DNA of 64,000 nt, taken from positions 434,001 to 498,000 of the forward strand of contig NZ_QFFY01000003.1 of assembly GCF_003131205.1 (NCBI RefSeq), written 5' to 3'. The translations under genes were made by a program, and so were the position numbers. The notes beneath the pieces are model-generated. The model worked only from the letters and a program-made list of their open reading frames with translations. It ran no database searches and was not told the origin of the DNA. Position 1 is the first letter of the stretch, and the number at the start of each line of letters is the position of its first letter. The DNA is from Occallatibacter savannae (GTDB taxonomy: Bacteria > Acidobacteriota > Terriglobia > Terriglobales > Acidobacteriaceae). Below, piece after piece: positions 17,236-24,034 of the stretch.

Positions 17236-19104
17236 TTACAGAACGATTGCCACATCTTCTTGCCGGGTGCCGAAAGAGCCGGGCATCACCGACTTTAAGA
17301 AACAGTGCATCACGATCCTCGCCCATCTTCGAGTCCATGGGTTTTCTGTGCCAGGGATCGGGCGAAGTCTAAGATCCATGCTGTCGACAGCGGAGGCCAG
17401 CCACTCCGTCATGGGAACAGTGAAGCCTGTTTTGCGACGTCTCGCGATGCTTGGGGGCAGAGGATTGGACGGCACCCCTGCGAGCAGCCGCTTCCCCCGC
17501 CCATCGCGGAACATCGTGTGCAAACTCGAGAGGTCGCGAAGTAGGGCCGCATCCACCAGTGGAGTGCGGAGTTCGAGCGAATGAGCCATACTCGTCCAAT
17601 CGCTGTCGCGAAGAAGCATATTTCTCATATAGAGCGTGGAATCGAGCATGCAAATCTGACCGCTGACGTTGGGCGCACGGTTTCCGTTCATGGTGGGCGG
17701 AACCACTCCGAGACGCCCAAGCCCCTCCTCAGCCGCATCAGGACCCATGACCCATGGCAATTCGAATGGCATGAACAGTCCGCGCTTCAGAAAATACTCG
17801 CCTTCAACGGAGCCCATAAAGTCGGGGAGTCCCCGCACCTTGGGATGGATTCTTCCCAAGGCGACAGCGTCGATCGCCTTCCTGGCCAGGGCGCGGCCGC
17901 CGGGGAATTGCGCAATGCCTCGCGCCAGATTCAAGCGACGAGGAATTTCCCGTGTAAGACCATAGCCATAGAAGAGTTCATCCCCGCCGACGCCAGAAAG
18001 CACCACTTTGTAGCCGCGCTCTGCGGCGGCCTTACTGGCAAACCAGGTATTTACTCCATCGATGGTTGGCTGATCCATCGCTTCCATGAACAGCGGGATA
18101 TCCCTGTCGAACTCCGACCGGGTCACGTAACGGATGTGATGTTTGAGGCGGTAGTGTTTTGCGATCTCCGCAGCTACTGGTCCTTCGTCCAGTTCCCGGT
18201 CAGCAAACTCGTTGAAGGCGATCGTGACTCCCTCGAGGTTTGCGCCAAGTTCGGAGAGGATCCCCGCAATTGCTCCGGAGTCGATCCCACCGGATAGAAA
18301 TACGCTCACCGGCACATCAGCAACGAGATGCGCGCGAACGGAGTCGGTGATTGCGTTTCGTACGCGCTCCTGCAGTTCGCGCTCGCTCAATGTGACCTGG
18401 GCATGGCTCCATGCCGTGCCTATGTCGTCCCAGGTTACGGGCAAAGTTGGAAGGTTGGATCGGACCCTCATCCAGCTTCCGGCGGGGAGACTTCGTACGT
18501 TTCTAAATGTGGTCCAAGGCTCAGGGACGCTACCCCAGAGATAAAACCCGGCCAATCCGGCTGGTTCGATCTCCGCTGAAATAAGACCGCTTGCGAGCAA
18601 GGCTTTGACTTGTGAGGCGAAAAGCAGACCGTAAGGCGTCTCAGCGTAGTAAAGGGGCTTGATGCCGTAGGAATCGCGCGCCAGGAACAGCTCACGCGAT
18701 TGCGTGTCCCAGATGGCGAATGCGAACATGCCTCGGAGACGGGGCAGCATCTTCTCGCCCATGCGCTCATAGAGAGCGAGTATCACTTCGGAATCCGAAG
18801 TGGTCCGGAAGCGCTCACCCTGTGCCTCCAGCTCGCGCTTGAGCTCCCGGTAGTTGTAGATTTCACCGTTGAAGACCAATACATAACGTTCGTTGGAGAA
18901 CGTCATGGGTTGATTCGATCGAGGGTCGAGATCGATGATGGCTAGCCGCTTATGCCCGAGGACAACTCCGTGTCCTGTCCAGAGGCCTTCTGCATCGGGG
19001 CCGCGGGCATCCATCCGCCGGATTGTCCGTCGCACCGGGTCGACGTGCACAATCTCGTCAGTCGACTCTCCAGCAGGAACAACGAGCCCGGCAATGCCAC
19101 ACAT
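17236..19104 (-). CDS. asnB: Asparagine synthase (glutamine-hydrolysing)
   Basis: Makes L-asparagine from aspartate, ATP and glutamine. Cys2 (MCGIAG) is the glutaminase nucleophile, and the N-terminal class II amidotransferase domain runs to about residue 200 (RGPDAEG, VFNGEIYNY, FAIWD, RDSYGIKPLYY). The synthetase domain has the PP-loop SGGIDS at 271-276 and LSGVGGDELFYGYG. At 622 aa it matches the longer B-type enzymes common in Acidobacteria rather than E. coli AsnB. Some relatives act in exopolysaccharide or exosortase loci, so a non-asparagine amidation is possible. Consumes the same aspartate pool as the neighbouring lysC pathway. Confidence 0.9.
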   Translation of the reverse strand: MCGIAGLVVPAGESTDEIVHVDPVRRTIRRMDARGPDAEGLWTGHGVVLGHKRLAIIDLDPRSNQPMTFSNERYVLVFNGEIYNYRELKRELEAQGERFRTTSDSEVILALYERMGEKMLPRLRGMFAFAIWDTQSRELFLARDSYGIKPLYYAETPYGLLFASQVKALLASGLISAEIEPAGLAGFYLWGSVPEPWTTFRNVRSLPAGSWMRVRSNLPTLPVTWDDIGTAWSHAQVTLSERELQERVRNAITDSVRAHLVADVPVSVFLSGGIDSGAIAGILSELGANLEGVTIAFNEFADRELDEGPVAAEIAKHYRLKHHIRYVTRSEFDRDIPLFMEAMDQPTIDGVNTWFASKAAAERGYKVVLSGVGGDELFYGYGLTREIPRRLNLARGIAQFPGGRALARKAIDAVALGRIHPKVRGLPDFMGSVEGEYFLKRGLFMPFELPWVMGPDAAEEGLGRLGVVPPTMNGNRAPNVSGQICMLDSTLYMRNMLLRDSDWTSMAHSLELRTPLVDAALLRDLSSLHTMFRDGRGKRLLAGVPSNPLPPSIARRRKTGFTVPMTEWLASAVDSMDLRLRPIPGTENPWTRRWARIVMHCFLKSVMPGSFGTRQEDVAIVL

Positions 19105-19198
19105 CTTCAGCCTTCCTACGTCCCGTGCGCACGGCCAGCAACAATTCCCGGGTAGGCCGAATCTACTAAAACAGCGCCCCTGGGCACGTGATGAACCG

Positions 19199-19204
19199 AT
19201 TATA
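19199..19204 (-). promoter_or_regulatory. Candidate -10 box for asnB
   Basis: On the minus strand the bases read TATAAT, about 95 bases before the asnB start codon. A -35 box is weak (AAGACG about 17 bases upstream). An AACAAT-TT-ATTGTT palindrome at 19263-19276 lies further upstream and could be an operator. Confidence 0.4.
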
Positions 19205-19362
19205 CGTAGACGTTTTTGCCCCGTCTTTGATTACGTGGACATCTTTATGAATTGTTTATGCGAACAATTTATTGTTGTCCAAAACAGTGAAATTCGGCCC
19301 TACCGAATGATGCGATTGAAACGGGAAATGCCCATCTCGCCGCGCACCCGCTGGAAAATCGC

Positions 19363-19375
19363 TTATTCTGGTAAG
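19363..19375 (+). repeat. Candidate attL core (13-bp direct repeat)
   Basis: TTATTCTGGTAAG occurs here and exactly again at 24114-24126, in the same orientation, flanking the recombinase-bearing segment. The match continues as one mismatch followed by CA in both copies. It is the natural candidate for the left attachment core. Confidence 0.6.
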
Positions 19376-19420
19376 TCAAGTGGATTGGCGCAAACCCTTG
19401 TGTTTATTGGTGTCTCGGGG

Positions 19421-19498
19421 GTGTCCAAAGATTTCTGGACACTTGCGCGTTTTCAAATCGCCAGTGTTTATGCGGCGATGTCCATGGGGAGTGGACAC
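19421..19498. repeat. GGACAC motifs at the left island end
   Basis: GTGTCCA (19421-19427) and TGGACAC (19436-19442) form a 7-bp inverted repeat with an 8-base spacer; another TGGACAC is at 19492-19498. The same hexamer recurs three times at the right end. Possible recombinase arm-binding sites. Confidence 0.4.
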
Positions 19499-19520
19499 CC
19501 AGAGGTTACCATAATTCGGC

Positions 19521-19536
19521 TGTGATATCGCTCACA
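19521..19536. promoter_or_regulatory. CRP/FNR-family type palindrome
   Basis: TGTGA-TATCGC-TCACA matches the CRP consensus TGTGA-N6-TCACA at all ten defined positions; the symmetry extends to GCTGTGA/TCACAGC (19519-19538). No gene starts nearby, but a terminator-like hairpin lies 55 bases downstream. Confidence 0.45.
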
Positions 19537-19590
19537 GCTAAATAGTAATCAGACAGTCACTTTTGCGGATAAGTCAGGACAAAACCCTTC

Positions 19591-19632
19591 GGGCCGCCCG
19601 GGAGCGCGGCCCTGGCTTTTGCTTTTGCTTTT
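19591..19632 (+). terminator. Rho-independent terminator-like hairpin
   Basis: GGGCCGC (19591-19597) pairs with GCGGCCC (19606-19612), loop of 8, followed by TGGCTTTTGCTTTTGCTTTT. No upstream plus-strand gene is recognised, so it may end a short untranslated RNA beginning after 19540. Confidence 0.55.
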
Positions 19633-19698
19633 CACGAGACATGCCCCGGATAGTTGGCCGTGTGCGCGGGCGTGTCAATGCCGGAGTCGTGAAACGAT

Positions 19699-19997
19699 CG
19701 GAGCGAAGCGGAGAGCATTGACGCGTCCGCGATGATGGCGAGCTGCGCGGGCATGGCTCGTGTCCTCTGCCGTGCGGAGCACGGCGGCGCGACGAAGGCG
19801 CGTGCTCTTTATGGGTGTGTATCTATCCCCACGGGCGCGCGTCGAGGATCTTCACACCAGGGCTTTTTATAAACAGACGCGCGACCCGTAGGGTGGGCGG
19901 GGGGCCGGAGCGAAGCGGAGGGGGGCCGCCCACCGTGGGGTGGGGCGGCGGCGCGAAGCGTGGCCGCCTGGCCGGAGAAGAGACCGAGCGAAGCGAG
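19699..19997. repeat. GGAGCGAAGCGGAG repeats and long GC-rich stem-loop
   Basis: CGGAGCGAAGCGGAG occurs identically at 19699-19713 and 19906-19920, with a shorter variant at 19985-19997. The second copy sits in the loop of a stem formed by GGTGGGCGG (19892-19900) and CCGCCCACC (19926-19934). No reading frame here looks coding. Confidence 0.55.
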
Positions 19998-20160
19998 CTC
20001 CTTGTAGAACATATAGTTCTTTAGCTCTTATCTAGTTGGGTTGTATCTATGGTCTTTTATTGGAGGCGTGTCCTGGCGACGGAGGCCTGGCTGTCGCGAT
20101 GAGCTGCTCGGCGATGGTTCTTTTAACTCAGGGGAACGATGGCCATCACAGCATGTAGAG

Positions 20161-20340
20161 TCAGTCGGCGGCTTGGTCTTGCTGGAGGCGGGCGCGGAGG
20201 TCGCCGATTGCTTGCTCAAGAGCAGCTCTGGCCGGAGCGAGGCTGGAGGGGATTTCGCTCATGCGGTGCTCGTAGTAGTCCACCAGCGAGAGGGTGCCTT
20301 CGAGAATCTCGGCGAGGTCTTTGTACGGATTTGATGGCAT
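20161..20340 (-). CDS. Small unknown protein (59 aa), island
   Basis: An open frame from ATG at 20340 to TGA at 20161, below common length cut-offs. The sequence is low in Cys and rich in Ala, Leu, Glu and Arg (KDLAEILEGTLSLVDYYEHRM, then ALEQAIGDLRARLQQDQ) and reads as two amphipathic helices, possibly a short coiled coil. Codon use is normal for the genome (C or G in third positions). It is last in a run of minus-strand small genes beginning at 21535. Function unknown. Confidence 0.6.
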   Translation of the reverse strand: MPSNPYKDLAEILEGTLSLVDYYEHRMSEIPSSLAPARAALEQAIGDLRARLQQDQAAD

Positions 20341-20455
20341 GGGCCCTGGGCCGTTATCGCGGCGATATTGCGCCCGGGGGATTGCGCAGGTGAATCATAG
20401 CCGACGCTGAGCGGCGTTCGCAAGAAGCAATGGACGCGGCGAAGAGGTGTTTGCG

Positions 20456-20641
20456 CTAGCGCAAGTAATTGCCAAGCAGCTCGGCGGGTGGGTCGTCTTC
20501 GATGAGGTTGAATTCCCGGAGAATCTCAAGGAAGGTGCGCTTGACTTCGATGGTGACGGGATCGTCTTCACCTAGGGTCGAGTCAAGGTCCCTGAGGGCC
20601 CGGTAGACGGCGGGCAAGAGGGATGTGCTTGCGGGATTCAT
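20456..20641 (-). CDS. Small unknown protein (61 aa), paralogue of the next gene upstream
   Basis: Starts MNPASTSLL at 20641 and ends at 20456. An in-frame GTG at 20707, directly abutting the stop of the preceding gene, is possible but lengthens the protein beyond its paralogue. The two align as MN-S-LL-V-RA followed by a shared EDDP/QDDP core and a -VIEL/-TIEV-R helix. Predicted helical; no known domain. Probably translated from the same message as the sigma-like gene. Confidence 0.6.
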   Translation of the reverse strand: MNPASTSLLPAVYRALRDLDSTLGEDDPVTIEVKRTFLEILREFNLIEDDPPAELLGNYLR

Positions 20642-20707
20642 CCTGAGTACCTGGATGAGGGTTGCGATGCGAGCGGATCCGGGAGGGTTGCCCGGCTCAC
20701 GGCGCAC

Positions 20708-20881
20708 TCAGTTCGCGAGGTCGTCGGGGAGCTCGGCGAGTTCTTGATGGATGCGGCGCTCGAGGATGGCCCTGAGTTCAATGACGGCGGGGTCGTCCTG
20801 GCTCCAGTCGGCGCTGGTTTCGACGTGGAGGAGTGTAGCCCTCAGGACCTTCAAAAGGTGATGCGATTTACTGCTGTTCAT
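20708..20881 (-). CDS. Small unknown protein (57 aa), paralogue of the next gene downstream
   Basis: Starts MNSSKSHHLLKVLRA at 20881. An upstream start at 20974 would overlap the sigma-like gene and add a low-quality segment. The core SQDDPAVIELRAILERR parallels EDDPVTIEVKRTFLE in the downstream gene, so the pair looks like a tandem duplication. Its stop lies just before the downstream frame. No function can be assigned. Confidence 0.6.
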   Translation of the reverse strand: MNSSKSHHLLKVLRATLLHVETSADWSQDDPAVIELRAILERRIHQELAELPDDLAN

Positions 20882-20945
20882 GCGAGTTGTTAGACGTAGT
20901 GTTACACGGATGGAATTGCCGTGCCGGGAGAGTTGGTGACGGCTG

Positions 20946-21296
20946 TCACAGCAGGTCGAGGCGGTCGAGTACATCGGTCAATCGACGACGAGCGGCGGGG
21001 ATGAGGTAGTAGACGTTGCGCTCACTCATGCCCAGGACGCGGGCGGCGTCGCGGTGGCGGACACCGTCGCGATACGTGAGCACCAGGACTTGTTGGTGGA
21101 TGGGGTCGAGGCGAGAGAAGGCGCGTTCGAAGTCGAGGACGCGGACCTGGCGGGAGTCGGCTTCGGATAGACGACGCTCGCGCCAGCCGGAGCGCTTGAG
21201 GCGGGCGGTGTTGCCCTGGCGTAGCGCAGTGCGTTCGAAGGCCCACTGACGCAGGCGCAGGATGGCTAGGACTTGGTCTGACGGGATACCAGGCAC
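20946..21296 (-). CDS. Sigma-70 region 4-like DNA-binding protein
   Basis: 116 aa from GTG at 21296, preceded by GGAG in GGAGAAGAGAAA. The C-terminal 60 residues are a region 4 helix-turn-helix: FSRLDPIHQQVLVLTYRDGVRHRDAARVLGMSERNVYYLIPAARRRL. No region 2 is present, so it is not a complete sigma factor; stand-alone region 4 proteins occur in mobile elements as transcription regulators. It overlaps the preceding gene by 31 bases (coupled translation). A longer open frame to 21755 exists, but its added part is an Arg/Pro-rich shadow of the overlapping gene. Confidence 0.75.
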   Translation of the reverse strand: MPGIPSDQVLAILRLRQWAFERTALRQGNTARLKRSGWRERRLSEADSRQVRVLDFERAFSRLDPIHQQVLVLTYRDGVRHRDAARVLGMSERNVYYLIPAARRRLTDVLDRLDLL

Positions 21297-21535
21297 TTTC
21301 TCTTCTCCGGGTTGTATTCGTCGAGTTCTGCGACGGCCTCCTGAAGGTGTGCCAGGGGCATGCCGCTGGCCTCTGCGATTTCGCGGAGGACGGACTGCTG
21401 GCGGTCCAGTGTCGGCGCGGGCGGCTGGGGATCTTCGAGCCAGGCGAGGGCTTCGGCGGCGGGAGTTTCTTCTCGGGCGGGGGTGCGTTGGGCGGGGTCG
21501 GAGTCTAGGAGCGGGTGCACGGATGAGAATACCAC
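21266..21535 (-). CDS. Unknown 89-aa protein upstream of the sigma-like gene
   Basis: Reads from GTG at 21535 (or GTG at 21520) to TAG at 21266. The Pro/Glu-rich first half (AREETPAAEALAWLEDPQPP) is followed by a helical segment (RQQSVLREIAEASGMPLAHLQEAVAELDEYN) that could be a small helix-turn-helix or dimerisation helix. Its 3' end overlaps the sigma-like gene. An inverted repeat covers the first start codon, suggesting autoregulation. No family recognised. Confidence 0.55.
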   Translation of the reverse strand: MVFSSVHPLLDSDPAQRTPAREETPAAEALAWLEDPQPPAPTLDRQQSVLREIAEASGMPLAHLQEAVAELDEYNPEKRKCLVSRQTKS

Positions 21536-21563
21536 AGGTTGTGGTTACATCGGACGACCACAA
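21531..21563. promoter_or_regulatory. Operator-like inverted repeats between divergent island genes
   Basis: ACCACA-GGT-TGTGGT (21531-21545) is a perfect 6-bp inverted repeat; its right arm TTGTGGT (21539-21545) also pairs with ACCACAA (21557-21563). Three half sites in 33 bases at the head of the minus-strand operon suggest binding of a dimeric regulator, perhaps one of the small proteins encoded there. Confidence 0.45.
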
Positions 21564-21644
21564 CATATTGCGGTTTACTCTTTTATAACTTCCGAGTGGC
21601 CGACAATCCGGGCCTATTATGAAAAACGGCAGGTATCTGACATT

Positions 21645-21875
21645 GTGAGCCGCACTCGAAAAGACGCCAGACGGCAGCAAGGCACGGTGATTGAAGTCGT
21701 CAAGGTTGGTAGCGACGCCTTCGATCTGTTGATCAATCGCGAAATCTTTCGGCACAATGCGCCTGAGGCCGCATTACCAGAATTGCTGTGCATTCGCTAC
21801 GGATTCTGCGGCGAAGAGTACGAAGCAATACTTGAGGAGATCGAACGAGAGGGTAAGAAGGTCATCGTTCTTTGA
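21645..21875 (+). CDS. Unknown 76-aa cargo protein A
   Basis: Open frame ending at 21875; the GTG at 21645 is the only reasonable start close to the conserved-looking part, with AGG about 12 bases upstream. The frame is open further up to 21360 but there it is antisense to the 89-aa gene. The sequence (TVIEVVKVGSDAFDLLINREIFRHN, then CGEEYEAILEEIEREGKKVIVL) alternates strands and helices and is acidic at the end. The surrounding DNA is poorer in G+C than the rest of the island. No family recognised; the start is uncertain. Confidence 0.5.
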   Translation: MSRTRKDARRQQGTVIEVVKVGSDAFDLLINREIFRHNAPEAALPELLCIRYGFCGEEYEAILEEIEREGKKVIVL

Positions 21876-21899
21876 GACTCTCGGGCCCGTAAATTACAT

Positions 21900-22211
21900 A
21901 TGACAAGCAAAGAGGGAATGCGAGAAATCGAATCGGCAATTCGCGGCGTCCTCATGGCAAAGTGGGATCCGATAGGCGTGAGCGATGAACCTCAAGCCGC
22001 TGACGAATACGACAGCTACATCTGGGGCATCTATGGTCTCTTCAAGAAGGGCGCAAATGACGAGGAGATCGCGGAACATCTTGTAAAGATCGAAACAGAG
22101 AGAATGGGTCTTACCGATCTAGAGGGAAAACCATTCGCTTCGCAGCAGGCGCTTCTTTCGGTCGCGGCTGACCTACGAGAGATTCTGACGTCGGTTTCGC
22201 GTAAAGCCTGA
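21900..22211 (+). CDS. Unknown 103-aa cargo protein B, DUF1871-like
   Basis: ATG at 21900 follows the previous stop by 24 bases; ATG at 21918 is the alternative. The block VLMAKWDPIGVSDEPQAADEYDSYIWGIYGLFKKGANDEEIAEHL resembles small DUF1871-type or immunity-like proteins in which WDPIGV and DEYDxY recur. This is a tentative pattern match. It is helical and acidic, with no signal peptide. With gene A it forms the only plus-strand unit in the island, so the two are probable cargo. Confidence 0.6.
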   Translation: MTSKEGMREIESAIRGVLMAKWDPIGVSDEPQAADEYDSYIWGIYGLFKKGANDEEIAEHLVKIETERMGLTDLEGKPFASQQALLSVAADLREILTSVSRKA

Positions 22212-22276
22212 ATCACCGGCAACTCGGAACCAAGGATTTTTTCGGTCAGCCGGTGCGGGGAAGTCGCACCGAAAGG

Positions 22277-22612
22277 TTAAGCGCTTGGGCAGGCAGCGAG
22301 GATCCGACTGGCGATGGCGCGGGCCTCTTCCCACATTTGAGCTTCGTCCTGTTCGGTGGCTACGTCCCACAGATCCATGGCGGCGTTGTGGAGCACGGCG
22401 GCGAGCTTGGCGGCCGGCGCCGGTTGCCGCACCAGCGGCCCAGGGACTTCGCGGCGCTGTTTGGCGAGCGAGACCTGGACACGGGCGCAGATTTGAGCGG
22501 CGGTGAGGACGGGCTTTGTTGGTTTCCCAGGTCCCGACACAGGGACGACCTGGGGCACCCGGGCGGGTGGGTTGATGGGGGCGGGCTTGGCGGCGGGGGT
22601 GGGGGTGGTCAC
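22277..22612 (-). CDS. Unknown 111-aa protein co-encoded with the integrase
   Basis: Begins with GTG at 22612 overlapping the TGA of the preceding gene (GTGA). The first 45 residues are Pro/Ala/Val-rich (KPAPINPPARVPQVVPV), the rest is helical: LTAAQICARVQVSLAKQ, LAAVLHNAAMDLWDVATEQDEAQMWEEARAIASRILAACPSA. No DNA-binding motif is obvious. Third gene of the recombinase operon. A longer frame to 22870 overlaps the preceding gene and is not needed. Confidence 0.65.
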   Translation of the reverse strand: MTTPTPAAKPAPINPPARVPQVVPVSGPGKPTKPVLTAAQICARVQVSLAKQRREVPGPLVRQPAPAAKLAAVLHNAAMDLWDVATEQDEAQMWEEARAIASRILAACPSA

Positions 22613-22965
22613 TTCTTTCTGGCTCCTTTGGCTTTGAGAGTGGACATGGCAACTTGTGCGGCGTAGAGGAGTTGCGAGCCGTCGCGCCCGTCGAAGACTT
22701 CGAGGGCGATGCCCTGCGCGATGCAGGCAATTGCGGCGCGGATGGCGTTTAGAGACTCCATGCGCGGCATGGCGAGCTTGTAAGCAACAGACGCCATGCG
22801 GAGCGCTTTGGGCTGGGCGAGGCCTTTCTCTTTGGCGAGGGCGAAGGCGTGGTGGTATTCGTCCTGGCACTTGGCGACGGCGCGCGCGGCGAGGCTGGTG
22901 CGGTCGCGCGGCGGTTCGGCGTGGGCGTGGAGGATGAGAGGTCGAGCGAGGAGGGCGGTTCTCAT
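22609..22965 (-). CDS. Unknown 118-aa protein co-encoded with the integrase
   Basis: ATG at 22965 overlaps the integrase stop (ATGA). Ala-rich and helical throughout, with a distinctive run CQDEYHHAFALAKEKGLAQ and KLAMPRMESLNAIRAAIACIAQGIALEVF. The C-terminus is basic (LKAKGARKK). Stop and start overlaps on both sides show tight coupling with the recombinase and the 111-aa gene. Might be a recombination directionality or accessory factor, but nothing in the sequence proves it. Confidence 0.65.
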   Translation of the reverse strand: MRTALLARPLILHAHAEPPRDRTSLAARAVAKCQDEYHHAFALAKEKGLAQPKALRMASVAYKLAMPRMESLNAIRAAIACIAQGIALEVFDGRDGSQLLYAAQVAMSTLKAKGARKK

Positions 22966-23989
22966 GCGGTGCGGGGTTCGCTTTCTGCGGCGGTGATGCG
23001 CCGCTTGATGAGTTCGAGGTTGTGACGTGGAACGGGTCGGAGGTCGTGGTCGAGGTACCAGATGGTTGACTGAAGCGACCGGTGCCCGAGGATGGCTTGC
23101 ACGTCGCGCACGTCGTGGGTGAGGCGGAGCATGCCGACTGCTGTGGTGCGGCGGAGGTCGTGGGGCGTGATGCGGCGCTCGATTCCCTGCTCTTTGCAGA
23201 GTTGGCGAAAGAGAATGCGGAGGCGATCCGCGGATGTGCAGTCGCGTTTGGGTCTGCGCCCGAGCTCGCGGGGCTTGCGCATCCAGAGCTGACGGACGAA
23301 GGATGTTGGGTCGCGGAGATCGCAGAGCGCGATGAGGTCCGCTATCTCTTGGGTGACAGGAAGGGCGAGCCGAGCCTCGCACTTGGTGGTGAAGCGGAGC
23401 ATGCGCTCGGATGCGTCGTATTGGTAAGGGCCGAGTCGCGCGGCGGTGCCGGAGCGAATGGCGAGGTCGGAGCAGAAGAGAATCCAGAGGCGGAGGAAGT
23501 CGGGCGCGGCGTCGAGCAGTGCGGCGATTTCTTCATGGCGGACAGTGACGCTGCGCGGGCGAATGCCGTGATAGGCGCGCATCTGCTGGTCGAGCTTTGG
23601 CGCGCCGTGATACTCCCAGAGCCAGCGGAGAATGCGGCGGATCGCGGACGAGAGAAGCGCCTTGGTGGTGTAGGCGTAGCCGGAGCGGTAGAGCTGCTCG
23701 TCGAGGTCGGTGATGTGCGCGGCGCTTAGACGCTGCGGCGGAAGGTCACCAGCTTGGGCGATGAGACGCTTCGCGCCCTGGTTCTGAGCGTCACTGGTGC
23801 GGAGCCCGAGGTACTGGGCGCGGAGTATCGAGGCGAGCGTTGGCCCCGCGCCTTCGATTTTGGGTGGGCGAGTTCCTTCTGCTCGGCTTCAAATTGGAGA
23901 GCGGCGCGGCGGGTGGTGAAGGATTTGCGGAGGCGTCGACCTGTGCGGTCGCGCCAGTCGGCGTAGAACTTGCCCTGCTTTTCGAACAT
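22962..23989 (-). CDS. Tyrosine recombinase (integrase) read through a -1 frameshift
   Basis: Start ATG at 23989 has AAGGA six bases upstream. Frame one encodes an arm-binding-like N-terminus (MFEKQGKFYADWRDRTGRRLRKSFTTRRAALQFEAEQKELAHPK). It then runs out of homology and would stop at 23726, giving 87 aa. Shifting by -1 at 23858-23864 joins it to a frame open down to 22962. That frame encodes a core-binding domain (TLASILRAQYLGL, LSAAHITDLDEQLYRSGYAYTTKALLSSAIRR) and the catalytic domain with Arg-I in AIRSGTAAR, HDLR, LGHRS and the Tyr of STIWYLDHD. The fused product would be about 342 aa, normal for an integrase with all key residues intact. Programmed frameshift is plausible; a simple indel pseudogene is the alternative. 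Confidence 0.75.
23817..23864 (-). promoter_or_regulatory. Candidate programmed -1 frameshift signal in the integrase mRNA
   Basis: On the minus strand, C CCA AAA (X XXY YYZ, bases 23864 to 23858) lies in the incoming frame. A 5-base spacer TCGAA follows. Next comes a stem of GGCGCGGGG (23852-23844) with CTCCGCGCC (23825-23817): nine pairs including one G-U, loop of 18. This is the standard arrangement for -1 frameshifting. Efficiency cannot be judged from sequence. Confidence 0.6.
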
Positions 23990-24034
23990 GCGGCGTCCTT
24001 GCGTGGAGTGTAGCTCTCGCCCACGATTTGCTAC

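Larger units (their letters stand above)
19105..20160. other. Gene-poor stretch: asnB upstream region and left end of the island
   Basis: No convincing gene in 1056 bases. The first 260 bases are asnB regulatory DNA. From 19363 the sequence belongs to the accessory island: attL-like core, GGACAC motifs, a CRP-type palindrome, a hairpin with T-runs, then a very GC-rich tract (19640-20000) with GAGCGAAGCG repeats and long stems. An open frame at 18935-19525 is mostly antisense to asnB and has no coding features. Confidence 0.6.

Noticed and set aside
18935-19525. Plus-strand open frame of 196 codons running into the island end
   Set aside because: Half of it is antisense to the start of asnB and the rest covers promoter-like DNA and repeats; no SD.
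20946-21755. 269-codon version of the sigma-like gene
   Set aside because: The added N-terminal half is an Arg/Pro-rich shadow of the overlapping 89-aa gene; the GTG at 21296 with an SD is preferable.
21645-22211. Firm toxin-antitoxin call
   Set aside because: Size and layout fit, but no known toxin fold or antitoxin DNA-binding motif can be seen; kept as a hypothesis only.
23082-23729. Plus-strand open frame of 215 codons across the integrase
   Set aside because: Ala/Glu/Gly/Val-rich shadow; the minus strand encodes a recognisable recombinase.
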